From: Nereocystis luetkeana
Lineage: Eukaryota > Sar > Phaeophyceae > Laminariales > Laminariaceae
Assembly (NCBI GenBank): GCA_031213475.1
Contig: JARUPZ010000008.1
Span: forward strand, 11,031,938 to 11,095,937
Direction of reading: 5' to 3'
Length of the DNA stretch: 64,000 nucleotides
Positions 49,728-62,500 of this stretch are shown piece after piece. The notes under the pieces are model-generated. The model made no database searches. It was not told where the DNA came from and worked only from the letters and a program-made list of their open reading frames with translations. The position numbers were made by a program, and so were the translations under genes. How positions within the stretch are numbered: position 1 is the stretch's first letter; each line of letters begins with the position of its first letter.

Positions 49728-52478
49728 GCATAAGTACGATGCGATATATACAAGCAAAAGGTCTGCGGTGTCGACCCCAGTCACGCGAGACGTTCACGTA
49801 CAGGATGAGCGACACTGCCGCGACCTATGTATCTGGTACGCTAACAGCAGTCGGTGATGGTAAATATGTACCCCGGGTACTTGCTAACAGCGGTCCGTGA
49901 CGTTGGTTTACAGCTACACCGCCGTCACCCGTCACACGTGACACCTTGACATCCGGCACCATCATTGGAGGCAGGTAGAGGAGTGCCATATATGAACACC
50001 TAGGTTCAGCACCGCTATATGTAACCAGATACAGCAGGGCGGCATCGGCGAGGCGTAGAGGCGTAGGCATGATTACCAGCTTTTGGAGTAACTTCTGAAG
50101 ACGTACGTAACAGAATGTCAGAGGGGCGAAGACTTGCGTGCCATATGGGCTAGCTCTGTGACACCGACAGCAGTGATACGTCGTAAAAGGCACCAGGGTC
50201 GGCGCGCTCCCGTGTGGGCATCTCGGCGAATAAGCACCACACGGACGGGAAAAGCCCCGCCCAGTGCGAAAGATCTCGCGAATTTCCATCAACAAGCAGT
50301 AGAGCTATTTGTCGACACCAGTACTCCGCGCAGCAGCCGTCGTAGAACGTATACGAATCTCCTACATTGCAAGTACGCAGATGTTTTGTTGCCGCTGCTG
50401 CCTGCATCGACACTCAACACTTCGTGTCTCTTGATACGGTGGGACCTTCGAGATGAAAGCGTGCAGGTGTGGTGTCTGTTCACTGCTACACTCTTGTATG
50501 TAAACTGTAGACTCCACCGCCTCTCACCTTACCGTTACGCGCGGGCAACGAAGCAGCAGCAGAAGAAGTTGAGGACGTTGCCGCGACTACCACACAGCCG
50601 CAGCAAGCGGCCCTGCCCATGAGCCCTCTCATCTTCGCCTGCGGTTGCTTGGTCCGAGGATGTGAATATCGACTTCAAAAAGAGAGGCGGGTTGAGAGGA
50701 GTGAATGTCTACTTGCTGTTCGGCGACAACTCGAGCTATGAGAACACGTCCTATTCACTAGAAAAAACAGGACAATGAGACAATTACACCTACCCCGCGA
50801 GCTGAGCGGTGGCTGGTGGACAACAACCAAGCGCAGTAACAGCCTCGCCTGGTGCCTTACGGACCGGTCTCGTGTTTCCTGGTCGAGCTTGAAGCCCTAA
50901 ACCGTAACGCCTGCCGATACTCAACAAAACTATTGGGTTTCGACTTTAATACGCGTTATGATCCGGAAGAGGGAAAGAGGGGTGCTTGCAGACTTCGGCA
51001 CGGTCGGTGTGCGCTTGCTTGCTTGTAGACCGTGTCCGAGAGCAGTTTCGCGCTGTTTCGGAGCACGAGTTGGTCGCTGAGAGGCAGGAGAAAGGACCTG
51101 CTGGTGTCCGGAAGCCAGTGTCCACTCCACTTTTGAAAACTGCCGTAGAGTGTGACAGGGAGAAAAGGAGGATGGAGAGCGGGGAGAGAAGGCCCGTACC
51201 GCCTTCCAGCGTCTCCCGAGAGGATGACAAAAGCCCCCACAGGTGTGTAGCCGTGTCAGCTACGCCAATCGGCGCCAATAATTGGCGCGCTTGATCCTGT
51301 AGAGGGTAGATGTTGGCGACCGGAGAAGCGTCTACGTACTGGCGTGTTGCACCACCTGCCCGCAAGAACTCAACCTGGTATTTGACTACCTGGTACACCT
51401 TGTTCGCTTGAGAGCTAACTATGATCCTTGTTGCGTCCTGTTTCTACAGCAGTAGACTTTCGTCTCTCGTCTGAGCGCCATCGCTCAGGGTCGCGCACCT
51501 CACTCACTCAGGCGCGCAGCGCTTCCGAACCGCTGCGAGCGGTCGGGAGAGTCGGTGCCGCGGCGCTGTCTCCGCAGCCGCTGCTACCACCGCCGCCGCT
51601 CCCTAGCTCCTGCCGCATTTTCTGCGCGCCTCGTGACATGCTTTTTTCGTGCTCGCCTTTGAAAATGTGGTGCCTCTCGGAAAGCCGCCGCCGTCGTTAT
51701 TCAAATTTCGTCGGAAGCCGGGCGTTGTTAGCGTTGTGTCTACCCTGGTACAGCAAGTGTAAGACGACCCTGGAACTTGGAAAAATTCGTCGGCATGCAT
51801 TTTCTCGACTGCCCACTCAACGCCGACCCCAAAATCTTCTCCTTCTCTCCTCCGTGCGGGACATGCCCGAACGCATCGCGTCGCCTGCTACAGCTGTTGT
51901 GGAACAATGCATGCGAAGACAGCAGCAGCCTTCGTTTTGAAGAAAAGTTACTGCAAAAATACGTGCCACTCGTTGGTTCTGCGAGCTCGATTTTTCTAAA
52001 GAGCAACGATTTTTCAAAGAATAAACGGGCGAAGAAACGGCTGTATGTTCATACAGCGGTATGTGCACTCTGTAGACAAGTGTCTACCTGGTATCCACGA
52101 GCGGCCGTATCGATCTCACTATTGATAACAGCAGTATTAAAAGTCGAAGCTGTACTGGAGTTTCCAGGATACTGCTGTGGTATATTCCGAACAAGCAGTT
52201 TTGCTCTCGTCTCTCGTGCGAGCACGTCAACACCTATGGTGCCCGACGGCGCGTTCGGAGGCATCCCTGGCCCACCGTCACGCCTTGAAAATGTGCAATT
52301 ACAATTGTGTCAATCCGTACGGGGCATGGATCTACAGCGATCTCTATGATACAGCAGTCTACGAAGCAGTATGAATATGCTCGAGGGATGGTGTATGACA
52401 TGTTACGAATACGCCTCAACATGCTTCTGAAGATTAAGATTAGATGTGAACATGGAGGAAGGAGTTCATTTTAGGACT

Positions 52479-52541
52479 GCAGTCCCCTTTTGGGGACAAC
52501 ACACTTGGAATTAGAGTGGTTCGTCCCCAAAACGGGACTGC
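52479..52541. mobile_element. Short hairpin repeat, family 2, copy B
   Basis: Ends GCAGTCCCCTTTTGGGGAC and GTCCCCAAAACGGGACTGC are inverted. The inner part (CACTTGGAATTAGAGTGGTT) is the reverse complement of the inner part of copy C, so the family is more than a chance palindrome. Confidence 0.55.
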
Positions 52542-55500
52542 GGTACTAAAGGGGCTATAGAAACGAAGAAACAGTTTCCTGACTTCCTCGTTTTCGTACG
52601 AAGGGGCGTTTTTTGTTGGTGTTATTTTGCGCCGAACTACTCGTACTGGATACGCGAAGTACGCACCAGGTAGGGCGTCTCTGAAAAGTACCCGGCATCA
52701 TTCGTACATATATGGTATGTCGTACGTAGACTAAGGAGCAAGGAGTGTCCATGTTCTGCTTGATGCTGACGATCAGCACGGTAGCAGTATCATAGCTGAT
52801 GTACAGGGACAGCAACGTAACAACGTGAACCATCAAGACATACTTCAATGCATGTCTGGTACGAGGACTACTACTGCTGCTGCATATTTCGGTATCAACG
52901 TATGAACCATGGTACCAGGTACAGCAGTACAGCTACTGCTGCTTGTATGTATACTCGTACTCGTACAATATACTGAGTGCTACTATTAGTAATGATGTGC
53001 CTTGTATCTGGTATGGTTATACCTGCTGCTGTCGATTGCTTGCCAGGTATTACTTGCAGAAAGCAGACCCATACGGCTACTGCTGTGCGTGACGGATTTC
53101 GGTCGGTTCGATTTTCGGAAACCCCAGCAGGCGTGTACAGTTAGTCGGTTTTTGTTGGGATTTATCTAGAAAATTCTGGAATTTTCCGCCGAGTAGTATG
53201 AATCAAAAACTACATTTTGTATGGATTTTGTTGCGACAAACGTCGGTGATTGGCTGCACGATCGCGCCGCCTTTGTTAGACGAGACAAGAGGTGGCGCGC
53301 GCGAGGAAGATCGAGACCGCTGTTGCAGCTTGTAAGCTGAGACGATCGACGCAGCAAAGGGCGGCCCAACACCATGCTGGTGTGGTGGGTGTCTCCCCCC
53401 CGATAGTGTGTCCCTTGTTGTGTGTCTCGGAGCCTGCGCTGTCTCTGTGAGAGGGTAGAAAGTCGGCGGGGCTTGCGCAGCCTGCTGTCCCTTTACTTAT
53501 ACCCTCATCCGCCAAGAGTCCACAGGCACAAGTGTTCATTGCGTGCGCGTAGCCAGACCACAGCAACAACCAGCACCAGACTACAATACCACCAGCGGTA
53601 TGATCGCCTTCTTGGATGCGAGCTCTGGCCCTTGCCTGCAGCGGCGGAACGAACCCTGTGCTTGCAGTGGCAGGACGCGTTTCCCTTCAAATTTTCAACA
53701 GCAGCAGTACTGCAGAAATACTCCCACCTTTTCCGGAAATCTAAGATATGTTTTATACTCGTATTAATGCCCAAACAGTCGTTATATTTCCGGAGATGGC
53801 GGTAGTAGTAGCGCCACTCTGTCCGGAAATGCACGAAGTTGTCGGTACCGCTCTAAATACCCGAAGGTTTCTTGCGTTATGGGCATGGTGGTATTGTTCA
53901 CGCGTAAAAGTCAAAACCAAATATGAAACCAAATTCAGCGAATTCTCCCCTGAGGAAGAAAAATCCCGATAATTGGATGCCCTAAAATGTGTTCTCCAGG
54001 TGTATAGGATCGGAGCCTAGTATTTCAAAATCTATTTCATATTGTGTTTATTTTAGGGCACCCGTATCTATCTACACAAAAACGAGCCTGCAGCGGTAAA
54101 CAAGGTACTTGTTAGGCATAAACAGGGTAACGTGGGCGTTCGGCAAAAAAGGTAACGAAGATAGCGAGATGCTCATGTGGGAGTACGCGACGAGGTGCAA
54201 GCCGAGGAAAAGTAAGAAAAATGCCATCGGGGATTTCCAATGTTTTGGAGGCGTTGGTACCTGCCAAACCAAAACCGGCTATCCAGATTTTGCATTCTCG
54301 AGAATAACGCCTCCTATCCGGTTTTCGGTTTTCGAAAATGCTATCCGGTGCCCGTCTCTACACATCATACGTGCCTGGTATGTGCATACAGCAGTAGAAC
54401 TGCAAGTAAAACTGTCGACGTCTCCACCTTCCCACATGACGCGACCGTCCACACGTGATTGAAGTATCACACGCAGCTTCCAAATACGAGTACTTCGGAG
54501 AACAGCAGTAAGAGTTTCGACAAAAAAAACGACCCCACAGCTGACGTCAATCTTGACTTTTTTCAACTGCATAATTGCGTGAATTATGTGCCGTATACTC
54601 GCACGTGGCGCCTGGGGACACGGGCCCAACCAACCCCTGTCGCGTATGAGGAGCAAGGAACACCGTCGGGGCGTCTTGCCTGCGAGAAAGGCCATGTGTT
54701 GCCATACCAGGTACCTGGTATGAGTTTCCTGCAGGCTAAGCGTGTACTCTTATATACCTGGTATAATAGAAGTACCGGGAGTGTTTAGATGTAGTCGCTG
54801 CCGAGATTAGACTAGGTTATGCCACCAGGCTCTGTAGAAGGTAGATTAGAGATTACTGCTGTAGGTACACATTCATGAATGAAAAAACAACAGGTGTGAG
54901 TTTGAGGGTTTCGTCATAGCTCATCTTTGCGAGCTGTGTGTGGTAGTTCGATCGCGCGTACCACGGGGTGTATATGGCCTCATGCAGGGGTATACCGACG
55001 GATAGTATTAGATTTTACGCGTAAGAAATCACCTGTCCGTTGATCGCAGTAGTTCCCTCAGTAGGTTAGACTACGTATTTTGACTTGGACGGATGTTAAT
55101 GTGAGACCACAGAACAGAACAGCATCCATGAACGCGGCGCCAATTCGCTGAAGGAGCTACGAGTACAAAACAGCAGCAGTGCCATGTGCTTGCATTCAGC
55201 ACCAGGTACACCGTACCGGTGTTTATATACCCCCGGCTGACCGCAAGGAAGCATGTCAGGTACCGGCATACCTGCTTTGCGTTTTTCCTGTTGTTCCTGG
55301 AACTCATACGTCACTCACGGCCATAACGTATTCCGTTGTCGCTATGTAGACAGGCTCCAATAGTTGTGGAGTGGAAGAAAAACCAAGCCAGGCAATACCA
55401 AAATAACTAGTGACCGGTGCCGGCTACCTGGTACACTGGTAGATGTACCGGGTACTCCTATTATAACGTGTACCGGAACCTGGTATGTAGGTAACAAAAC

Positions 55501-55920
55501 CTGGGAATCCCTGTTTCCAACTGCAGAATATTCTTCAGTCCCAAGGGTGTTGTCGCTTTGTCCTTGAAGGACCTATTTTTGCCCCTTCAGGCGTTAAGGA
55601 CCCCTTTTAAGGGCCACATTATTTTTTATCCCTTGAGGCCTCAAGGACCCCCTTTAAGGACCGCATTCTTGTTGTAGGCCAACAAATAAAGTTCCAGGAT
55701 AAAATAGAGTGAATCGTAGGTACGTACATGTACGATGCAGAACCCAAAGGGTGGTAGTACATGGTCGGAAAAATCGCGAATCTCAATCTTGCTTAATATC
55801 CCACCGGTATGTATATTGATGCAGCTGCTGCATGCACGTATTGCGAACAACTTTGTGTACAAGGTATACGAGTAACGTATGATGTGTTAGTTAACCCTTA
55901 TACTGTGCTAATAGCACTGC

Positions 55921-55986
55921 CTGTAGTCCCGTTTTAGGGACAAACCACTCAAGTTCCAAGTGATTTTGTCCCCAAAACGGGGCTGC
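55921..55986. mobile_element. Short hairpin repeat, family 2, copy C
   Basis: CTGTAGTCCCGTTTTAGGGAC at the left, GTCCCCAAAACGGGGCTGCAG at the right, with AACCACTCAAGTTCCAAGTG between. No open frame. Target duplications are not clear. Confidence 0.55.
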
Positions 55987-56564
55987 AGCCCTAGAAGAAA
56001 ATATGGTAACTTAAGAAACGACTGCTGTGCGGCATTTATATGTTTATGGCAAACCTTGTACCAGGTACCACGTATTGTGCTGCGAAGGGTCGTCCAACAC
56101 TCTCCCCAAGTATCCCCCCCAAAAAAACGCGGGTCACAGTTCAAAACGTGTGTACTGAGCTCTTGATGAACTATCAGGTACCTGGTGGACTCTTTACGTT
56201 GCTACTGCTGTAGTATCGAGACGGGTTCGGTTCCGAACGGGGCCGTTCGCCGTCTCATTCCATTCTTATCTAATATCGCATGCAGTACCCACTACTACAG
56301 CTGCGCACAGCAGAAAGCTGTAGACATGCAGCCAAAGAGGTAGAGAGACGCACAGAGAGACGGAGGAACCAAGAGACCCGAGAGAGCGAGAAAGACAGAG
56401 CAATCACCAGCATCTTTCCTTGGAGTAAGTGAGAGACTCAGGCCTAGGCCGAACCAACGGTCCAGCGCAGGGCAAATTATTATACCTCCACAACAACGTC
56501 TATCCGGGGAATACGTTGGACGTGAACCTGCTGATATACATCCGCATGAACATGAGCATTGAAA

Positions 56565-56645
56565 TTGAGACATGAACATGACATGAACATGACATGAACA
56601 TGACATGAACATGACATGAACATGACGTGAACATGAACACGAGGC
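56565..56645. repeat. 11 bp minisatellite ATGACATGAAC
   Basis: Six to seven near-perfect units in the intergenic spacer; open frames of HVMFMSC type come from it. Confidence 0.9.
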
Positions 56646-57054
56646 CACACGTGAGACGTGGTGCTATTAATAGAGCGTGTATGTACCTACTGGCGACGTT
56701 GACGAGTTCTGGTCTTCTGGTCACATCTATACCAGTATTGTTGATTACTGGTAGACGACAGACACCGTATTTGAGTGGAATGTTTCGCCTTGGGCATGCG
56801 CATGCGTGTGCCGTGCTTTACGCGAACTGTATTTGTTATTTGAAACATGATAGTGATGTGGTACGCAGCAGTAGCCCAAGGTACGCCTGCCTACCAATGG
56901 AGATATCATCGACCAGGTACGTGGTAGCGAGTATGCTGGGAAGCGCCTTGATCGGGTGATGCACGGCCTGCTCATTCCGGTGAGCCATGTCAACTATCCA
57001 GTTGATGATGCAGACATCAAGGGGTGTGCCTTTACTATTGATAGTAGGATGCGG

Positions 57055-57180
57055 TATGTACTCTGGGGATCTGGGGTACTCGGGTGCCAAACTTGAAGGT
57101 TTTCTCATACTGGGTATGCACTCGAGTTCATACGGGTACGTACCCGGGTTCATACTCGGGTATGTGTCCGAGTATGCACA
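57055..57180. repeat. Minisatellite of GTACTCGGGT/GGGTATG units
   Basis: TGGGGTACTCGGGTGCC, CGGGTACGTACCCGGGTTCA and CTCGGGTATGTGTCC form a short degenerate array resembling the 36-37 kb arrays, in the intergenic spacer. Confidence 0.5.
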
Positions 57181-59538
57181 CTCCTATAAATTCCCGTATG
57201 TTGATATATCGATAGCGCCGACGGCAGGAGACGCCTGTGGCATCCACCATGCACACATGCCGGTCCATGGCAGCAATGATACAACTGGCATTCTAGACTG
57301 TGGCACGCACACGTCGAAGGCGACGATGTTATTGTGTACTGCCTGTGATACGTGCCTGTTTCACTGAGTGTTGCCTGAGTTCGAGGTAGTTCCGATATTG
57401 ATGCGTCGATGCCAATGAAAACTTATGAAAGTTGAAGGAACGCCCGTTTATATGACACTGCTGCGTATCCGAACGTACTCCGTCTCCCCCCAATCCTTGG
57501 GTTGTGTGTTTTCAGCGACACAGCTCATTTTTTGTCCTTTTTTTGGTTGCACAATGTGTTTCTGAGTTTTTTGTTTGTTTTTTTCAGCTGTCACATCGCC
57601 GAGATTTTGACCACCACGTTTTTATTTAAATGTCGAAGTCGAGAAATGTCTTGACCCCAAATCCCAAGTAGAGCATCCGCCAAGGTGGTTGAGGTCTGTC
57701 AGTTGAACAAACACAGCAGTAAACTACCAGTGCGGACTACTGCTGTACGACCAAGTCTTCGTTTTTCCGCAATCAAGCACACAAGCCCACAAAAGCGGGC
57801 AGATTCGACGGTTGAACCTTGATACATTCCAGCAGCTGTTGCAGGGTCAATGATTGTGCAATGGCTGCAGCAGTGGCCTGAGCCAATCAGACTCAATCAA
57901 CCTTTTGTTGGTGCTAGGTCCTTCGTCTCGTACACAACTTGTGCTCCTCAACTTTTGTTTCGAACGCCAGGTACTTGGTACCAGGTATGTGGTAACCTCT
58001 ACTTGAGGACAACGGTACCTGGCAGGACACATTACGGCGATTCAACACGGTATACGGTGTGGCGCTACAGATGCAGTCGTGGTGCCTAAATTTTTACATT
58101 ATAAAAAAACGCAAGCTATACATCGCGACACACAGCAAGGCGACTAAGGCTTCAAGGCGACCCAACAAGGCTGGACACAACTAAGAGCTTATAAATGACG
58201 AGCTAGCCGCGTTATGTAGGAATAGGCGAGTGGTCGCCTTATTCAGACGACTTCGACACAGAAAATACTAAATAACCAAGAAGGCATCCGGAGGCACCCC
58301 CCGCCCCTCCGCCCGACACACAAGCAGTCCATTGTTTTCGCCACTGCTTCAGCTCTCGATGCAGTTTATAGGTCTTCAGATATTCAGTGCCCTTCCATCA
58401 GTTCGAAGAGTACGCTGAAGCCAGCAGCACCGACGAAACGTGCCATGAGTTGCGCATGCCTCAACTGTTTTTTCATGACAGAATACAACGTATGCCTGCT
58501 GTAAGGGTGGACTATCTGAGCATCATGATTTCGGGGGTTGTTGGGGCGTTGCTGTTAGCTCGTAGCTGGTACCTGGTATTTCGTATTATTGTGTCCTAGT
58601 GTCGGGCGTTGTTGGCGGTATAAACGGCCTTTTGTAGTCAGGTGCTGTATGGGGTGCTGCAACAAATGGCAATACTCTTGCCGCACTACTCGTGGCTGAA
58701 ATCAGTTGCATACAGCACCACAGCTGCCGTCTACCGCAGATGGTCCCGATGTAACGCTGATGAGCTGGGCGACAAGCTTTGACGGGAAAACATGGCCACG
58801 ACAGAGCACGCGTGCTCCCACAGCCCCAAACCTCAATCTCGGCACTCAATAGGGTGTTTTTCTTCGCTCCACGGCTGAAGGGTACCTCTGGTTTAGTCAC
58901 CGAGTCGCGGGGGGGGGTTGTAAAACTGTAAAGAGGATGCTGGTACTTCGTGTTTTTTTCCCGGTGCGCTTTGACCTTAGCCCCGGCTCGCGTCCACCAC
59001 GCCCACCACGCCTGTATGTGTAGACCTTGACCCGGCTTCTTCGACAAAGCTGTTGAATTACAGGACTCGACAATTTTTGGCTACCCTAACCCTAATCTCG
59101 ACCGCCTGGAATTTCTCGGTGTGTATGAACATGGAATGCAGAGCTATGGTACCACACCGGTGATGAGACAGCACGCATCCTCCGACGAAGTTCCAAGCTG
59201 ATACTTTTGCGACACCGAGTAGGGTGCAAACGCCGAGCGACATGTATGTCTATGGTGGAACGATCTCGACTAAATCGTCGCAATGCCGCCACTCTTCATT
59301 GTGTGTCCCCCCCCCCCACAGCAGTTTCGGAGAAAAAAGTCGTCTCTTGAAATTCGTCCCAGGAGTGTGATGTCTCGTCTCGTGCGGTATACCTGTACCG
59401 TACACTGTTGAAAAATAGCGTGGGTTATGAACGTTTTTCATCGAAGCTGGGGGAAGGAAGAAGAAAACACTCCCTTGACCACCTTACTTATGTGTGTGTT
59501 TGCTTGTTTACTTGGCCTGTTTGCTTTTTTTGTTACAG

Positions 59539-62500
59539 CAATAGGACCGAACCTCGCAAGGAGTCGTCAGGGGGGCCCGGCAGACCCTCTGCAGTGACGG
59601 GAGCAGATCGAGACGCAGATCGAGGGTCGGCGGCGGGTGGCGAGGAGTCAAAGCGACAGGCGGGGTTGCCAACGTCCATGGCGGAGCGATTACGGGCGCC
59701 GCCCGGTGGGGTTTCCAATCGATCGTCACCGGCGTTTTCGTCATCAGGGTCGGCCACCTCTCGCGGTGCGTCTTCGTCGTGGTCGCACCCTAACAGCGGC
59801 CGAGATACCTGCGGCGGCAGTAGCGACGGTAGCGGCCGCGGCGGCGGCCAGGGCAGAGGCTACGGAAGCTCCGGCACGCACGCTCGGGGGAGGGGGAGTT
59901 CCCCCAATGGAAACCGCATGGGGCGGGATGAGGAGGAAGCGGCGGCGGTGATGGCGTCGATGGCCGGGATGGGCGGTGGGGTGGGGGCGAAGATGGCATC
60001 GTCGGGTGGTCCCGGTAAGGGCTACGGCGGCGCGTCAGAGCGAAAATCACCCCCGTCTTCGCTGCCTACGTCGGCTTCGATGTCGTCATCGTCGGCATCC
60101 AAGTCGTCGTCGCCGTTGTCGATTAAGTCTTCGTCGTCGATGAAACCGTCGTTGATGAAGCCGTCGACTTCAACGAAGTCACCGTCGTCGTCGTCGTCGT
60201 GGATGAAACCGCCGCCTTCAACGAGGTCACCGTCGTTGTCAATGTCGATTAAACCGTCTTGTTCAGCGAAGTCGCCGTCGTCTTCAACGAAGTCGCAGTT
60301 GTCTGCAGCGAAGTCGCAGTTGTCTGCAACGAAGCCGCAGTCGTCTTCAACGAAGTCACCGTCGCCGTCGCCGTCGAAGAAGTCTCCGTCGTCGCTGTCG
60401 TCGGTAAATTCTCCGTCGTCGTCGATGAAACCGTCGTCTTCGACGAACCCGCCGTCGTCTTTATTGAAGCCGCAGTCATCTTCAACGAAGTCACAGTCGT
60501 CTTCAACGAAGTCACCGTCGTCTTCATCGAAGTCAACATCGTCTTTGTTGAAGTCACCATCGTCTTCATCGAAGTCAACATCGTCTTTGTTGAAGTCACC
60601 GCCGTCTTCAGCGAAGTCACCGTCGTCTTCAAAGAGATCGCCGCCGTCTTCAACGCAGTCACAGTCGTCTTCAACGAAGTCACAGTCTTCTTCGACGAAG
60701 TCACAGTCGTCTTCAATGAAGTCCGAGTCTTCTTCAACGAAGTTACCGTCTGGCAGAGGCGGCGGTAGCAGCGGTGGCGGTGGTGGTAGCAGCAGCGGGG
60801 ACCGCGGCAGTTGGGGGCGTGGGGCCCGCGAGGACAGTGGAAGCGGAACCCGCAAGGGCGGCGGTGGCAGTGGTGGTGGCGGTGGTAGTGGGTCTACTAC
60901 TACTGCGGGTGCTGCTGCAACTGCTGCCGCTGCTGCTGCCCGTCGTGCTGCGAGAAGCCCATCGCCAAACGTGACTTCCCTGGCGAAGGAGAAGAAACGA
61001 AAAGACGACCGGGCCAGCTCCGGGGGTTCTAGCTTGGGCGGCAGCGGGAAGAGCAACGGCGGCGGCAGCGGCAGCGGCAGCGGCGGCATCAGCAGTAAAG
61101 GGGCAAAGGAAGGCTCCGGCCGCGCCTCGCCATCGCTCAAGCGGCCGAGGGAGAAAGACGCGATTACGTCTCCCGGCGCGCGCGAGGCAGCGTCGACAAC
61201 GTCTGCTGCTTCTACTGGTAGTGGTGCCGGAAAAACTGGGACGGGGGCGAAGGGAGGGTCAGGAAGCGCGGGCAGGGCGTCGCCTCCTCCCTCGGCCTCG
61301 AGACACGCAGTGCCTGGGAAGAGCGGAGGGGCTGCGGCAGGCGCAGAAAAGGAGAGAGGAGGAAGGACAGAGGGGAAGGCGGATGGGCGGGATGCGGCCG
61401 CGGATAGAAAGGAGAAGGGGGACGCTAAGAGGAAGGCGACTACGGCACCCGGTGGCGACGCGAAAAAGAAGAGCAAGGTGAGATGTTTCTCGCCCTCCCT
61501 TGTAACCTCCGTCCCCCCGTCCCCCCGTCCCTCCCTCCCTCCCTCCCTCCCTTCCTTCCTCCCTCCCTCCCTCCCTCCCTCCCTCCCTCCCTCCCTCCCT
61601 CCCTCCCTCCCTCCCTCCCTCCCTCCCTCCCTCCCTCCCTCCCTCCCTCCCTCCCTCCCTCCCTCCCTCCCTCCCTCCCTCCCTCCCTCCCTCCCTCCCT
61701 CCCTCCCTCCCTCCCTCCCTCCCTCCCTCCCTCCCTCCCGCCCTCCCTCCCCCCCTCCCTCCCTCCCTCCCTCCTTCCCTCCCTCCCTCCCTCCGTTTCC
61801 GCCAATCCCCCTCCCTCACCACGCCCGTCAATCTTTCCTGGCTCTGTGCCTGCCACCGTTCCCGATCCGATGGTGGTGGTGGTGGCGGTAGCGGTAGCGA
61901 CTGTCCGATGAGAGCAAGTGCAGGCCCACCGACTGCGAGCACCCGCGGGCACCTCGTTTTGTTGTTGTTGTTGTTGTTGTTGTTGTTCACTCAACGATCT
62001 CACCTTTATCGCGTGCCATGTCATCCAGTAATGTACAATATGGGGTCAATCGTTGGGTGGGTTGACTGGCGAGGCAGTCGATCGAAGAATCTGTCATTCG
62101 GTCTAATGGTCGATCGGCTTGTCGTCGGATAGAAGGTTAGGTCGGGGCGGCTAATACTGCACGTTGTTTGGGTGTGTTTGGTGTGGTACCGTGCGGTGGG
62201 ATATTTGGCGCTGTTCGTGTTTTGTTTTCGTAAGTTTTGCCAAACATACGCATCCGTGGGTCGGTCGTTCTGTCGGTCCGTCGGTACATCCGGTTATTCG
62301 TTGTCCGACTGGTCAGCCTCTCAGGCGGTCGATTAGCCAACGTCTCTATTAATAGTCCGAAGTAGTTGTCAGCCGGGCAGTTGATCGGTTGGAACAGCAA
62401 CCACAACAGCAGTAAAGGCAACACCATCATCAACAGCAACGACAACAATACGAGCAGCAGCAACAACACTCCCTTATTAACACAACAACCCCCCCCACCC

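Larger units (their letters stand above)
48720..59538. other. Divergent intergenic spacer with no recognised gene
   Basis: Between the 5' ends of isopropylmalate synthase (minus) and the PWWP gene (plus); both promoters and any missing 5' exons should be here. It holds two hairpin repeats, hexa- and 11 bp minisatellites, and the densest clusters of TACCWGGTA and ACAGCAGTA 9-mers (51-58 kb). The GC-rich patch at 51450-51650 could be a promoter area. Open frames such as 51777-52349 (+), 51398-50946 (-) and 59047-58586 (-) resemble nothing I know. Confidence 0.5.

Noticed and set aside
53978-54066. Possible short inverted-repeat element (GATGCCCTAAAAT ... ATTTTAGGGCACC)
   Set aside because: A single copy with no target duplication that I can identify; could be chance.
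58586-59047. 153-codon minus-strand open frame rich in Trp and Cys
   Set aside because: No family resemblance, no splice partners in phase, and located in repeat-rich spacer; support is too weak for a gene call.
61478-61891. Continuation of the Ser-rich frame into PSLPPSLP repeats
   Set aside because: It lies past a clear GTGAGA donor and only reads the CCCT tetranucleotide array.
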